A stretch of DNA of 64,000 bases, taken from Maricaulis sp. Lineage in GTDB: Bacteria; Pseudomonadota; Alphaproteobacteria; Caulobacterales; Maricaulaceae. The notes under the pieces are model-generated. The model searched no databases and had not been told where the DNA came from. It worked only from the letters and a program-made list of their open reading frames with translations. Each line of letters begins with the position of its first letter. Within the stretch, counting starts at the first letter, position 1. Below, piece by piece: positions 36,946 through 46,101 of this stretch. The stretch covers positions 32,053-96,052 of the forward strand of contig JAQXCQ010000186.1 of the NCBI GenBank assembly GCA_029251785.1. The letters are read 5' to 3'. A program made the translations under genes and the position numbers.

Positions 36946-37664
36946 GGATTTGCTCCCATGGACTGCCAAGCATGCCAGCCCGCCTCGCGCAATTCACACG
37001 CCGGACAATCGCCACAGCCATAACCCCAGACATGAAGAGCATCGCGATCCCCGCGATAACAGGTATGCGTATAAATGCGGATTAACTCCACCAGCCGGTC
37101 TCCGCCCAACGCCTGCGCCAATTCCCATGTCTGGGCCTTGGTCAAGGCCATTAGCGGTGTTTCGATCGTCATCTCGCACTCAAGTCCCAGCGTCAGAGAC
37201 GCCTGCAGTGCATCCAGCGTCTCACGGCGACAATCGGGATAGCCGGAAAAGTCAGTCTCACACATACCGCCCACCATCACGCTATGACCACGGCGATAGG
37301 CCAAAGCCGAGGCGACGGTCAAAAAAACCAGATTTCGGCCGGGAACAAAAGTGCTCGGTAGTCCGCTGGTATCCATCTCGATCGCGCGGTCGGCGGTGAG
37401 CGCACTTTCCGCCAGCATCCCGTAACCTGTCAGATCCACCACATGATCGTCGCCCAACCGCCGCGCCCATTCCGGGTCGAGCGCCGCCATACGGCGCCTC
37501 ACATCCAGCCGTGCGCGCATCTCGACCTCATGGCGCTGACCATATTCAAAACCGATGGTCTCCACGCGGTCATACCGATTGAGTGCCCAGGCCAGACAGG
37601 AGGCAGAATCCTGCCCACCCGAGAATAACAGCAGGGCGGATGACGGTGTTACATTCAAGCTCAT
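36942..37664 (-). CDS. queC: 7-cyano-7-deazaguanine synthase
   Basis: A 240-residue QueC, which uses ATP and ammonia to turn 7-carboxy-7-deazaguanine into preQ0. The ATG at 37664 gives the usual start before [19 protein letters not shown], the PP-loop (S-G-G-x-D-S). The zinc site is the C-terminal cluster beginning TCYRGD and continuing [15 protein letters not shown]. queC precedes queE in a two-gene operon translated with a four-base overlap. No queD or queF is within the window. Confidence 0.95.
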   Translation of the reverse strand: MSLNVTPSSALLLFSGGQDSASCLAWALNRYDRVETIGFEYGQRHEVEMRARLDVRRRMAALDPEWARRLGDDHVVDLTGYGMLAESALTADRAIEMDTSGLPSTFVPGRNLVFLTVASALAYRRGHSVMVGGMCETDFSGYPDCRRETLDALQASLTLGLECEMTIETPLMALTKAQTWELAQALGGDRLVELIRIYTHTCYRGDRDALHVWGYGCGDCPACELREAGWHAWQSMGANP

Positions 37665-37811
37665 TGCGCCGGTATACAGCCAACTCACCCCCAAACGCCA
37701 TCCGCAAGACACCGCCAGGCGCAATCAGCGCTGAAAATCAAAGCGACGGAATTTTCCCGGCAATCCCGTATCAGGCTCGCAAGGGACGTTTACGGCATTC
37801 AGGGAAATCTC

Positions 37812-38168
37812 ATGACGTCAAAAACAACAACTATTCTCGCTGTCATCCTCTTGGCTGCGACCACAACAAGTCCGGTATTCGCAGAACTACCACGACGAAT
37901 GGCTGCACACGCTGCTGACCGCGCTGAAGACATTCGCGACAGACGCGAGGATGTCAGAGATCGTCGGGAAGACCGGCGAGATCGCCGAGAGGATATCCGC
38001 GATCGCCGTGAGGATATCATAGACGCCAAGAGCTTCACCGGTATCGGCGACATTATCGAGGACTATTTCGACGCCCGAGAAGACGTTCGGGATCGACGCG
38101 AAGATCAGCGAGATCGCCGAGAGGACGTTCGAGATCGTCGAGAGGACCGCTGGGACCGTCGCCACTGA
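37812..38168 (+). CDS. Secreted low-complexity protein with RDRRED repeats
   Basis: A 118-residue exported protein (signal MTSKTTTILAVILLAATTTSPVFA). After residue 38 nearly the whole chain is a 7-residue repeat of the form E-D-x-R-D-R-R, in two blocks of about four and four units (residues 39-65 and 87-115), separated by the linker IIDAKSFTGIGDIIEDYFDA. Each block would make a long charged helix, alternating acid and base at i, i+4, so a single-alpha-helix or coiled coil is likely. The function is not known; envelope scaffolding or metal/nucleic-acid binding are only guesses. A terminator follows. Confidence 0.75.
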   Translation: MTSKTTTILAVILLAATTTSPVFAELPRRMAAHAADRAEDIRDRREDVRDRREDRRDRREDIRDRREDIIDAKSFTGIGDIIEDYFDAREDVRDRREDQRDRREDVRDRREDRWDRRH

Positions 38169-38187
38169 TTGAGCGATTGTGACCCGT

Positions 38188-38226
38188 TCAGACCGGATGG
38201 TGGCCCCAATCGCCATCCGGTCTGCT
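38188..38226 (+). terminator. Probable terminator
   Basis: An 11-bp stem (AGACCGGATGG near 38190 with CCATCCGGTCT near 38213), loop of about 11, and a moderate T-containing tail follow the RDRRED-repeat gene. Confidence 0.6.
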
Positions 38227-38341
38227 CATTTGTAAAAAACTCGCATCATTTTTTTAAATGACAGCGCGATTTCGCAATCGCGGAGCCCGATCAGCCAAGT
38301 TCAGCTTTGATGACCTCTCCAATCACTCAAGAGGTCAAATC

Positions 38342-38701
38342 ATGAAAACCTTCAAAACATCAACTTTCGCCTCCCTGCTTGTCACCGCACTGATCGCCGG
38401 TGCAACTATCACAAACCCTGCGGCGGCAACCCCAGAAACCTTTAATTACGATCGGCAGGAGCTGCTGACCCTATCGGGGGCTCGTGACGTGCTGATCCGT
38501 CTTGAGGCCACAGCCCGCAGCGTTTGTTTCGCCGAGAGCCGCTATGGCGGTCAGCCCACCGCAGCCACCTCGGCCTGCATGGAAGACACTATATCGCGCG
38601 CCGTCGCCCAGATCGATGCGGCCTGCCTGTCTCAAGTTCACGCCGGCGATTTGCACGTGGAGCCCGAACAGTCCTGTAATGCCGAGATCCTCACAGACTG
38701 A
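38342..38701 (+). CDS. UrcA-like secreted protein
   Basis: A 119-residue protein with signal MKTFKTSTFASLLVTALIAGATITNPAAA. The mature part (FNYDRQELLTLSGARDVLIRLEATARSVCF...ACMEDTISRAVAQID) fits the UrcA family pattern of 'V-x-Y-x-D-L-x-L-x-S-x-x-G-x-x-x-L-x-x-R-I-x-x-A-A-x-x-V-C', with four cysteines in the second half that could form two disulfides. UrcA proteins are small, periplasmic and of unknown role, common in Sphingomonadales and related alphaproteobacteria. I took the ATG at 38342 because only this start gives a signal peptide. Confidence 0.7.
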   Translation: MKTFKTSTFASLLVTALIAGATITNPAAATPETFNYDRQELLTLSGARDVLIRLEATARSVCFAESRYGGQPTAATSACMEDTISRAVAQIDAACLSQVHAGDLHVEPEQSCNAEILTD

Positions 38702-38721
38702 GCGGCGCAGGCTGAAACTTC

Positions 38722-39786
38722 ATGACACAAGCCATCATCATCGAAATTCTTGCACGAGGGGCCGCTTGCGGCCTCTCATTGCTGCTTGCCATCAGCCTCC
38801 TACAGGTACGCGGTGGAAATTGGGCCGCCCGCCTTGGGGCGTTGTTCACGTTCGGGACCGCGTCCTACGCAGTCTTGCCGATGCCAGAACTTCGCATAGC
38901 CCTCGAACCGATCATGTTTTTTGTGTATCCACTCTCGGTTCTCAATGGCGCATTTTTCTGGTGGTTCGCCACAGCATTGTTCGATGACAACTTCCAATGG
39001 CGCTGGTGGAGATTTATTCCTTTCAGCCTGGTCGTCATCCTCTCCACAATTCATTTTTGGACACCGGCCAACAGCTTTTCCAACACGCTGGCTTTGATCA
39101 TCTGGCAGATCTTACTCGTCCTGCTTATGGGACATGCAGCCTATCTCGCCCTGCATGATTTTCGGGACGATCTAGTTGAGCCCCGCCGACGCTTTCGCGT
39201 CGTATTCGCGGGGTTGATCGGGCTCACCGGAATTTTTTTGGCGATTACCGAAATCATCTACGCTCAGGAGAGTTTCCCCGCCTTTGCTTTCCAACTACAA
39301 ACGGCCGCGGTGCTGGCCTTGTCGCTGAGTTTTTCCGTCTGGATGCTACAGGCAAAACCGTCACTTTTCGAGGCCGGTTTGACCGGCCGAACAGCCGCCG
39401 GACGATTGGCAGTGGAGGCCGGCAGAATTGCGCCCGAGGATCAGGCGCTTCTGACGCGCCTGACTGAAGCCATGGACGCAGGGGTTTATCGCGAACTGTC
39501 TCTCACCGTCGGCGGCCTCGCGACCCGATTACGCACGCCTGAACACCGTCTGCGCAAATTGATCAATAACGGGCTTGGTCATCGTAATTTTTCCAGCTTC
39601 CTCAACACCTACCGCCTGGAGGATGCCAAAAAAGCCCTGGCAGATCCCGAGCGTGCTCGCGATCAAATCCTGACGATCGCGCTGGATCTTGGTTTTGGCT
39701 CCATTGCACCGTTTAACCGCGCCTTCAAGGCGATGACTGGAACCACACCAACCGCGTTTCGACGGGAAGCATTGGCCCAAAGTTGA
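38722..39786 (+). CDS. AraC-type regulator with N-terminal membrane domain
   Basis: A 354-residue protein. The first 230 residues hold about seven hydrophobic spans with no periplasmic domain (for example AACGLSLLLAISLL and VVFAGLIGLTGIFLAI). The C-terminal 110 residues are an AraC double helix-turn-helix (LSLTVGGLATRLRTPEHRLRKLINNGLGHRNFSSFLNTYRLEDAKKAL...ILTIALDLGFGSIAPFNRAFKAMTGTTPTAFR). Such membrane AraC proteins can respond to membrane or lipid signals. The sterol-desaturase-family gene 140 bases downstream in the same direction is its most likely target. This pairing recurs in alphaproteobacteria, but control here is inference. Confidence 0.88.
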   Translation: MTQAIIIEILARGAACGLSLLLAISLLQVRGGNWAARLGALFTFGTASYAVLPMPELRIALEPIMFFVYPLSVLNGAFFWWFATALFDDNFQWRWWRFIPFSLVVILSTIHFWTPANSFSNTLALIIWQILLVLLMGHAAYLALHDFRDDLVEPRRRFRVVFAGLIGLTGIFLAITEIIYAQESFPAFAFQLQTAAVLALSLSFSVWMLQAKPSLFEAGLTGRTAAGRLAVEAGRIAPEDQALLTRLTEAMDAGVYRELSLTVGGLATRLRTPEHRLRKLINNGLGHRNFSSFLNTYRLEDAKKALADPERARDQILTIALDLGFGSIAPFNRAFKAMTGTTPTAFRREALAQS

Positions 39787-39925
39787 CCAAACGCTGAGCC
39801 AATTTGAACGAAGATGATCAAAACTGAAAATCTAGCCCTGGTTTCGAAATTGCCGAGACCCAAAACAGCCGCGCTCCATTCTGATCCTCGTCCACGCTCA
39901 GTGGCCCAACGATTAGGAGAGCCAT

Positions 39926-40801
39926 ATGCCCACCTTGCCCACCACACCGATTCCATCTTCCGCGGTGCAACCAACCGAATTGATGGAGCCCTCCCCGGAG
40001 ATCTTGTCGTCACTCATCACAATGCTCGGCAATTGGCCGGACCTCCTGGGATCAGATCTGGCGCGGTATATTATCGGTGCGGGTGTGGTTTTTCTGGTCG
40101 TCAATTGGCGATTGGCTGGTCCCCTCACGGCCCGAAAGATTCGCAAGGATAGCGCCGGATGGTCGCAGATAAAGCAGGAAATCCTGGCATCCTTCAGAAC
40201 CGTATTCATTCTGTCCTGCGCCGGCTTGCTGATCGGCACCAGCTATATGATGGGTTGGCTGCATGTGTATGAGAATCCGGCGGAGATGGGCTGGGGGTAT
40301 TTCGCGTTTTCTGTCATCGCCATCATTTTGCTGCACGATACCTGGTTCTACTGGACCCATCGCCTGATCCATGACCCGCGACTGTTTCGGCGCTTCCACC
40401 GCCTGCACCACAAATCGCACAATCCAACCCCATGGACAGCCTATGCCTTCGACAGCGGCGAGGCCGCGATAAATGCGCTCTTCCTGCCTTTGACATTGCT
40501 GATTTTGCCGATCTCGTTTTTGGCGATTTTCGTCTTTACAAGCCACATGATCATCCGCAACGCCCTGGCCCATTGTGGTTATGAGGTTTATCCCGCCAAC
40601 AAGCAGGGCACGCCGCTATTCGATTGGATGACGACGGTTACCCATCATGACATGCACCACGCACAAGCCGGATATAATTACGGGTTTTATTTCACGTGGT
40701 GGGATCGTTGGATGGGCACCGAAAGTCCTGAATATCTGAAAGAATTCGCGCGTGTGTCACCTTCCCCGCGACGTAACGCGATGCAGGGATCAGATCTCTG
40801 A
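39926..40801 (+). CDS. Sterol desaturase / fatty-acid hydroxylase family protein
   Basis: A 291-residue integral-membrane di-iron oxygenase of the fatty-acid-hydroxylase superfamily. Four or five spans surround the histidine clusters HDTWFYWTHRLIHDPRLFRRFHRLHHKSHN and TVTHHDMHHAQAGYNYGFYFTWWDRWMGT. The eight or more histidines match the HX3H, HX2HH and HX2HH-type motifs of the family. It would hydroxylate or desaturate a lipid acyl chain or sterol-like substrate at the cytoplasmic face. AGGAG seven bases before the ATG supports the start. The neighbouring AraC-type membrane protein may control it. Confidence 0.9.
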   Translation: MPTLPTTPIPSSAVQPTELMEPSPEILSSLITMLGNWPDLLGSDLARYIIGAGVVFLVVNWRLAGPLTARKIRKDSAGWSQIKQEILASFRTVFILSCAGLLIGTSYMMGWLHVYENPAEMGWGYFAFSVIAIILLHDTWFYWTHRLIHDPRLFRRFHRLHHKSHNPTPWTAYAFDSGEAAINALFLPLTLLILPISFLAIFVFTSHMIIRNALAHCGYEVYPANKQGTPLFDWMTTVTHHDMHHAQAGYNYGFYFTWWDRWMGTESPEYLKEFARVSPSPRRNAMQGSDL

Positions 40802-41083
40802 TCAGGGCAGGCGCGCGCCGACATCGCCGGCTGCGGACTCATCCTGGTCCAGCGTGGCTTGATGCGCGGCATCATCATATCCATTGCGGCGACTTAAAAT
40901 TAGGATTGCGGTGAGACCGCCACCCAAGACGATCGACACGCCCATACCCAGGCCCAATGCAATCCATCCATGAGTCGACATCTCAATGGCCCCCACGAGC
41001 AAGCCGCCCTCCAGGAGGAACCATATACCGGCGATCGCGACAACCAGTGCGACGAGTAAAGGTAGAAGGTGTGCATGTTTCAT
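40802..41083 (-). CDS. Small membrane protein, 93 aa
   Basis: A 93-residue protein with two membrane spans (LPLLVALVVAIAGIWFLLEGG and GWIALGLGMGVSIVLGGGLTAILIL) and a short charged C-terminal tail. I do not recognise a family. Its stop codon directly abuts that of the sterol-desaturase-family gene (convergent). It is the last core gene before the island; the stretch from 41084 to 41251 shows no gene. Confidence 0.6.
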   Translation of the reverse strand: MKHAHLLPLLVALVVAIAGIWFLLEGGLLVGAIEMSTHGWIALGLGMGVSIVLGGGLTAILILSRRNGYDDAAHQATLDQDESAAGDVGARLP

Positions 41084-41251
41084 AGATTATAGGCCCTGTT
41101 CGACATCCAACGCCCTATCTAGGGACTCCCGCGACGAAGTCACGGGACGGAGTGTCGCTTGTGCCGATATGTCGCGGCATCTCGTCGATGTTGCAGCAGT
41201 CTGCACACCAGGACCCGCCGCAGATTTCAGCAATTTATCAGAGAACAAAAA

Positions 41252-41274
41252 TGGTAGCGGGAGTGAGACTTGAA
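41252..41274. repeat. Left attachment repeat (attL-type)
   Basis: The 23 bases starting TGGTAGCGGGAGTGAGACTT match exactly the 3' end of the tRNA gene at 59548-59570, in the same orientation. Sequence on either side differs, so this is the crossover-core duplication left by integration. Confidence 0.88.
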
Positions 41275-41701
41275 ATACCAATTCAGGCCGCACCATCACC
41301 ACCTTGAATTCATTGAGCTTATTGCCTGACCCGGAAATCCGTCCATGTGATTTTGTGGGACAGTTTGTAGGACAGTTTCGTTCTCGCGTGAAGCCGACGG
41401 TCAGCGACCGAAATGGGCGTTCACATAGACAACCAATGTTGAAGCTGGATGGTGCTCAGGAGAGGAGCGAAAGAGAATTCCATCCCCCAAAAATCAGGTA
41501 TGTATTCAATGCATTATGGCGATTGATGGGCTGTGGTACATAGGCGGTTTCTGACATTCATGTACCAAAGCCTGGTCCTGTGCACTGGTCAAGCTCGTTC
41601 ATCGTCGGTCGAGTGTGCCACCCTTCTTAGAACGCTAAGGTGGACAGTGGGCAGCAGCCGAGCGAATATCCCCAAATCAAGTAGAGGTGTCGGGGGGCGC
41701 T
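41275..41701. other. Left end of island, non-coding
   Basis: About 430 bases between the left repeat and the first cargo gene. Apart from the tandem arm-type site I see no gene, RNA or clear terminator. Confidence 0.5.
41354..41378 (+). repeat. Integrase arm-type tandem site (left)
   Basis: Two tandem copies of a TGTGGGACAGTTTGTAGGACAGTT-type 12-mer (GTGGGACAGTTT / GTAGGACAGTTT). The same doublet, GTGGGACGGTTT / GTGGGACAAC, is at 59475-59496 beside the integrase start, in the same orientation. Paired near-identical short repeats near both ends of an integrated element fit integrase arm-binding sites. Confidence 0.6.
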
Positions 41702-42193
41702 ATGTTGGATTTTGTGAGTACTGGTGTTGGCTATGATTTGGCCATTGAGGTTCTTGCTGCGTTTTTGTTGACCATAGGAGGCGGCGGCTGGGCGCTTTAC
41801 CGAAGAGCACATAGAGCGCGAGAATTGCTGGCTGAGAGTGTTATGGGCGTAATGCGAACCATGCATACGCTGTCCGACACACAAGTTGGCAATGAGTCCG
41901 ACGAGGCGGACAGGGCGCGGTATTTCTCTGAATTTATTGAAGGGCAAATGATAGCAGAACTAAATAGAAATGAAGACGTTTTGTCTCACGATCAAAGCAA
42001 GGCGCTAATGTCGTTCCGGGATTCTGTAACGACATTCAAGGATGACCACGAAGGGCGTCAGAGAGCTTCAGCGCGATATTGGAAGACATTCAACGCGGTG
42101 GTCGACGCTTCACGAGGGACAGTGCGATCACTTGGGTTTCTGAAACGCAAGACTAAGGACGAACTCAACGAAATGTGCCATAATTTCGATTGA
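41702..42193 (+). CDS. Hypothetical membrane-anchored protein, 163 aa
   Basis: I do not recognise this protein. It has one N-terminal span (LAIEVLAAFLLTIGGGGWALY) followed by a charged, mostly helical cytoplasmic domain of about 125 residues (RELLAESVMGVMRTMHTL...MIAELNRNEDVLSHDQSKALMSFRDSV) with coiled-coil character. The ATG at 41702 follows a GGGGGG tract. Position at the left end of the island is typical of accessory genes. An anti-phage effector is possible but unsupported. Confidence 0.55.
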   Translation: MLDFVSTGVGYDLAIEVLAAFLLTIGGGGWALYRRAHRARELLAESVMGVMRTMHTLSDTQVGNESDEADRARYFSEFIEGQMIAELNRNEDVLSHDQSKALMSFRDSVTTFKDDHEGRQRASARYWKTFNAVVDASRGTVRSLGFLKRKTKDELNEMCHNFD

Positions 42194-42255
42194 GCGTTGA
42201 TCGGTTAGGCGCAATTTACAGGGCTATTGATCAAATAATCCACTAACTGGATCCG

Positions 42256-42603
42256 CTATGGGTTTCCCCTCACAGCCTTCCTGTAACTGGCCAAGTAAGT
42301 GAAGGTACGCCCTGCCGAATCCCTAGCTTTCACATCGTCATCGTAGCCACCGCCTAGACCGTACTTGAATTGAGCGTTGGCCTTCGTCAGATATCGCCAA
42401 GTAGCACGGTCGGCGTCATAACTGCTCATTGATATCCCCAAATTCAAGCCATTCCCAGGCCGACCCAGAAGCAGGGAATATTCATTCCACGCGTGCGCGT
42501 CGCCGTTAAAAATCATCGATACCGCCATCTTCCCGGAACGTCGCCAGGTCTCCCCCCAGCGCCGCTTCGCCTTCGCGTTCATGATCTGTGAGGGCGCTCT
42601 CAA
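42256..42603 (-). CDS. Hypothetical short ORF, possibly a remnant
   Basis: A 115-residue frame with a TTG start; an in-frame ATG at 42582 would give 108 residues. The middle (FNGDAHAWNEYSLLLGRPGNGLNLGISMSSYDADRATWRYLTKANAQFKYGLGGGYDDDV) is not like any family I know. A second, overlapping frame (42506-42616, 36 residues from an ATG preceded by AGGCGG) also looks coding, with KALLESALTDHEREGEAALGGD. Two plausible frames in one place suggest a decayed gene rather than two real ones. Function unknown. Confidence 0.3.
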   Translation of the reverse strand: MRAPSQIMNAKAKRRWGETWRRSGKMAVSMIFNGDAHAWNEYSLLLGRPGNGLNLGISMSSYDADRATWRYLTKANAQFKYGLGGGYDDDVKARDSAGRTFTYLASYRKAVRGNP

Positions 42604-42750
42604 GGAGTGCCTTCATCTCCGCCTCGTATGACCCATTCGGTCCGCTCTCGCAGTCTCAGCGCGTTCGTGGCGGGTCATTGGGACGACTGAGAAACAGCTG
42701 TTGGTGAATAGGTCGAAAGTGTCGTTGTCGGGGGCAGAAGCAACCTCGCC

Positions 42751-43782
42751 CTATCGGCGCACCAGCCCCAACAGTTCATCATGGATCTCTGACCACTCAG
42801 CACTCAGATCAACACTCGCGATCATCACCGAGCGCCCCAAAAGATCGTACTCGTGACGCAGTTGGCGACCGATTGCCGGATAAATGAGCATCCCAGAAAG
42901 ATCGGCTCCTGGATCCCTCAAAGCCTCATGGGCGAGGTAAGTGGACAGTTGATATAGATGTGCAGAACGAAGCTTAGATCCGTATCGCCCGCCGGCGAGG
43001 GCCTCTTTGTAATACTTGGCGTCAGCAATAATGGTTCGCTTCTCGCCGCGAAGCGTGATGTCGGTTTTCATCACCGGAAGAAGAGCCATGTCCCCATCGC
43101 TTTGAGAGCTGGCAGCCCAAGGCATGATTTCAGCTCCAGATGTGAACCCATCAAGTTCCATCCGGTAGAAGTTTCGCAAGAAGTCTTCAAAGATGCGAGC
43201 CATCCTTGCTTCGTCATCCAGCAGGTTGTGAAACCGCCCGCTATTGCCTTTGTCGTCAGGCATCTGCGTATGGAAAATCAGCTCGCACACACGCATCAAG
43301 AACGCGTACTGGGCGGTATTCCTCGAGAGTTGAACTCTGTGAAAAACACCTGCGGTTAGCTGTGCTGGGTTTACAAGAGGCATCCGTTTCGCGGTCGCTG
43401 CCAGATCACGCTGTAGACTGCGCTTCACGTCGGCGGAGCCCGCAAGTTTTATCAAGGTCTTCTTCAGGATCCGATTGTGGAGGATGTCTGGTGTAAGCTC
43501 ATCAAATTCGCAGACCGCGACGCCGCGCAATAACGTTTGACGCTTAACAATCTCATTGAGAAGTATTTTCCCCCGAGGCGAACGGGTGTCTTCAATTTCT
43601 GTGACGTAGCCTCTATCCAAGCCGCGTCGGAGAATTTGGTGGACGCCATCTAGGAGAATTTTCGCCAGCAGATTGGGTAGGTCTGGACTTTCATCTTTTC
43701 CGACGGCTTGCAGAACTCCAGGCTGAATGTGTCCCCATGAGTAGAGAAGCAGGTAATAGATATTTCGGATGGGGATCGACAT
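42751..43782 (-). CDS. mcrC: McrC family nuclease subunit of a McrBC restriction system
   Basis: A 343-residue McrC. The N-terminus (SIPIRNIYYLLLYSWGH) is the standard McrC opening. The C-terminal PD-(D/E)XK core reads MKTDITLRGEKRTIIADAKYYKE, where D and A-D-A-K-Y-Y provide the catalytic D...(D)xK set. With McrB it cuts DNA that carries modified cytosines, such as phage or foreign methylated DNA. It follows mcrB in the same direction with a four-base gap. Length fits the family. Confidence 0.92.
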   Translation of the reverse strand: MSIPIRNIYYLLLYSWGHIQPGVLQAVGKDESPDLPNLLAKILLDGVHQILRRGLDRGYVTEIEDTRSPRGKILLNEIVKRQTLLRGVAVCEFDELTPDILHNRILKKTLIKLAGSADVKRSLQRDLAATAKRMPLVNPAQLTAGVFHRVQLSRNTAQYAFLMRVCELIFHTQMPDDKGNSGRFHNLLDDEARMARIFEDFLRNFYRMELDGFTSGAEIMPWAASSQSDGDMALLPVMKTDITLRGEKRTIIADAKYYKEALAGGRYGSKLRSAHLYQLSTYLAHEALRDPGADLSGMLIYPAIGRQLRHEYDLLGRSVMIASVDLSAEWSEIHDELLGLVRR

Positions 43783-43785
43783 CGG

Positions 43786-46101
43786 TCAGGTGGTCAACAA
43801 GCGATCAAGCCAATCGGTTGCGGACTTGGGGTCGTCAAACCAGTATTCCTCGAGGAGTGGGTAGATTTCGGTCTCAACCACCTGTCGATACCAAGCCTCG
43901 GGATCATTAATGGGTTCAGTGGGCGTAAAGAAGCTGTGGCCGATCCGAAAGCCGGGTCCAAGGTTTACGCGATCATCTGCGATGGTGTTGTTAAGTTCAT
44001 TCATGCGAGCCACCAAGCGGCTTTTAACGGCGTCAGTAACGCCTCTTGATCGCAATAGTTCGTGAAATTTCGGCGAAATGAACTGAGGCTCCATAGTCGC
44101 AAATGCGAACCGTCGGCGCAAAGCGTAGTCCACAAGAGACAACGACCGGTCTGCAGTGTTCATCATCCCAAGTATATAAAGGTTCGGCGGAACCCAGAAT
44201 TTCTCCTCATCATCGGCAGCATACGCTAACCGAGCCCCCCAATCACGCGAGCGCTTGTCACCCTCTATGAGTAGCATCAGCTCGCCGAATATCTTCGAGA
44301 GGTTTCCGCGATTTATCTCATCAATGATGAAAACGTAATCGTGGTCGAGGTCAGCAGCTGCCCGGTTGCGGAAGTCCACAAACGCTCCGTTCCTGCGCTC
44401 AAAGCCGCTCTCTCCGTTTGGACGATAGCCCTGAACAAAATCCTCGTAGCTATAGGATTGATGAAACTGAACGGTCTGGATCCGGTGTTCGTCCTTGGCA
44501 CCGATCAGCGTATAGGCCAGTCGCTTGGCGATGAATGATTTCCCAACGCCTGGAGCTCCTTGGAGCACCAAGTTTTTCTTCATGCGCCAGATTGAGAGGT
44601 ATCGCTCAACATCCTCGCGCTTACAGAAAAGCTCCACCAAAGCGTCCTCAACATTGTAAAGTTCGGCCTCGGCCAGTGGCTCTTGTTCTGGCTCTCGAAC
44701 GGTGGCTGGAGAGCTTGGGCGGTCTTCTACGATGCTATTATACGCTCTCAGGAGCGCCTGTAGGTGCCTGTCAAATGTTTCGTCGTCCGGTAGGTTGTCG
44801 TTTGGCATTGCTACATGAGCGATCGTTCCAGTTTCGTAGTTCTTCGACGCTGGAGTTGCCGATCTCAAGTTGATGTCGTTGTCGAGCGAAAATCCTGCTG
44901 TGCCCAGGTTGCTAAGTCCTAGTCGGGTGGCTTCTGCCACGCGTAACATCTCTTTGACCGCGTCTTGTTGCCCCAAATTGTTCCGCAGTTCAGTCATGCC
45001 TTGGTTTAACGTCAAGTAAGACACTGAAAGGTCTTCGGCAACTAGAATGACAATATAGATACCTTTTTGTGTTGAGGAGGTTACTCGACGATCCAACACC
45101 GCAATCCACGGCGTTTTGGTCCAGTTGCCTTGGCCGACACTGATGTCGACCTTTAAGTCGGGCCGGCCGTTGATCGCTGGGTGCTGCTCAAGCCAAGATT
45201 GGAGCTCCCGTTTCGCTTCTCCCAATTCATTTTGAAGGCCGTATGGCCCCGACCTGTGCGCACTGTACGATGTCACAAACGATCCCATACGACGCGCAAA
45301 TTCGTTACCGTCTGCCATGTTAGCTTCCGTACTGTGAGATGCCGGTTCAACGATGTTGTCATCGAACTCTTGAGGAGTTTTCCAATCGATATCGATTAGT
45401 GGTTTGAATAGCGCAGCCATCTCAACCAACTCTGCCACCAAGTCTCGCCCATCGAGTTCGTCGGCTCGGATATATCTGCTTATTGATCCACCAGCCTGGC
45501 GGGCCCCTTTTTCGGAGTGAAGAAAATCAAGCCACTCTGATAGGTCGGAAAAATCTGTATCGCCGGGTGTCAACCGCTGCTTGCGACGAAAGCACCAACT
45601 TCCGGTTTCGGTCAGTTGGTCGGTGAGGAATTGTGCTGTTGCTGATGAGGATTTGGGTAGCTGGGCAAACACATACTTTGCTGCGTCTCGCACAGCGATT
45701 TTTGTTGTCTGGTTCGAAAAGTCGCTGGGGTGGACCACAGCTCCAAAGCCATATTCAACACCGCGTTCGGAGACTATGCAGAAAAGCTGTGGGTTGGCGA
45801 CAAGTGGCTTCGCATTAGCCTCAGGATAGATCGCGAACCACAAATCTTTTGGCGGCCGACCACGTACGCCACTTGCAAGTGAAAACCCGGATGTTTGCTT
45901 GACCGCCAGCTTCGTATGCGTCTGAAGCTCTCCAATAATATAACCCGGTATGGTTTGAAGCGCTGCCACTATGTCCTCATAGGACACACGTTCGCCCTGT
46001 GAGAATTCGTTGTACGCTCGGCCATCTCTTGAGCTGACCAAGTGCTGAATATCTTTGCGGGTGATCCGACCTTCGGGTTTAGGAATATTGTCGGCTTGCA
46101 T
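43786..46101 (-). CDS. mcrB: McrB family AAA+ GTPase of a McrBC restriction system
   Basis: A 771-residue McrB-like protein. The ATG at 46101 has AGGGGG about 6 bases upstream. From the N-terminus: an unassigned domain with LVSSRDGRAYNEFSQGERVSYEDIV, a MrcB-type DUF3578 specificity domain (IVILVAEDLSVSYLTLNQGMTELR), then a long linker and the AAA+ GTPase. The GTPase has Walker A (LQGAPGVGKSFIAKRL, about residue 515), Walker B (FIIDEINRGNLSKIFGELM) and the McrB hallmark LGMMNTADRSLSLVDYALRRRF (about residue 645). It recognises modified DNA and drives translocation toward McrC. The extra N-terminal part may set target choice. Confidence 0.92.
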   Translation of the reverse strand: MQADNIPKPEGRITRKDIQHLVSSRDGRAYNEFSQGERVSYEDIVAALQTIPGYIIGELQTHTKLAVKQTSGFSLASGVRGRPPKDLWFAIYPEANAKPLVANPQLFCIVSERGVEYGFGAVVHPSDFSNQTTKIAVRDAAKYVFAQLPKSSSATAQFLTDQLTETGSWCFRRKQRLTPGDTDFSDLSEWLDFLHSEKGARQAGGSISRYIRADELDGRDLVAELVEMAALFKPLIDIDWKTPQEFDDNIVEPASHSTEANMADGNEFARRMGSFVTSYSAHRSGPYGLQNELGEAKRELQSWLEQHPAINGRPDLKVDISVGQGNWTKTPWIAVLDRRVTSSTQKGIYIVILVAEDLSVSYLTLNQGMTELRNNLGQQDAVKEMLRVAEATRLGLSNLGTAGFSLDNDINLRSATPASKNYETGTIAHVAMPNDNLPDDETFDRHLQALLRAYNSIVEDRPSSPATVREPEQEPLAEAELYNVEDALVELFCKREDVERYLSIWRMKKNLVLQGAPGVGKSFIAKRLAYTLIGAKDEHRIQTVQFHQSYSYEDFVQGYRPNGESGFERRNGAFVDFRNRAAADLDHDYVFIIDEINRGNLSKIFGELMLLIEGDKRSRDWGARLAYAADDEEKFWVPPNLYILGMMNTADRSLSLVDYALRRRFAFATMEPQFISPKFHELLRSRGVTDAVKSRLVARMNELNNTIADDRVNLGPGFRIGHSFFTPTEPINDPEAWYRQVVETEIYPLLEEYWFDDPKSATDWLDRLLTT

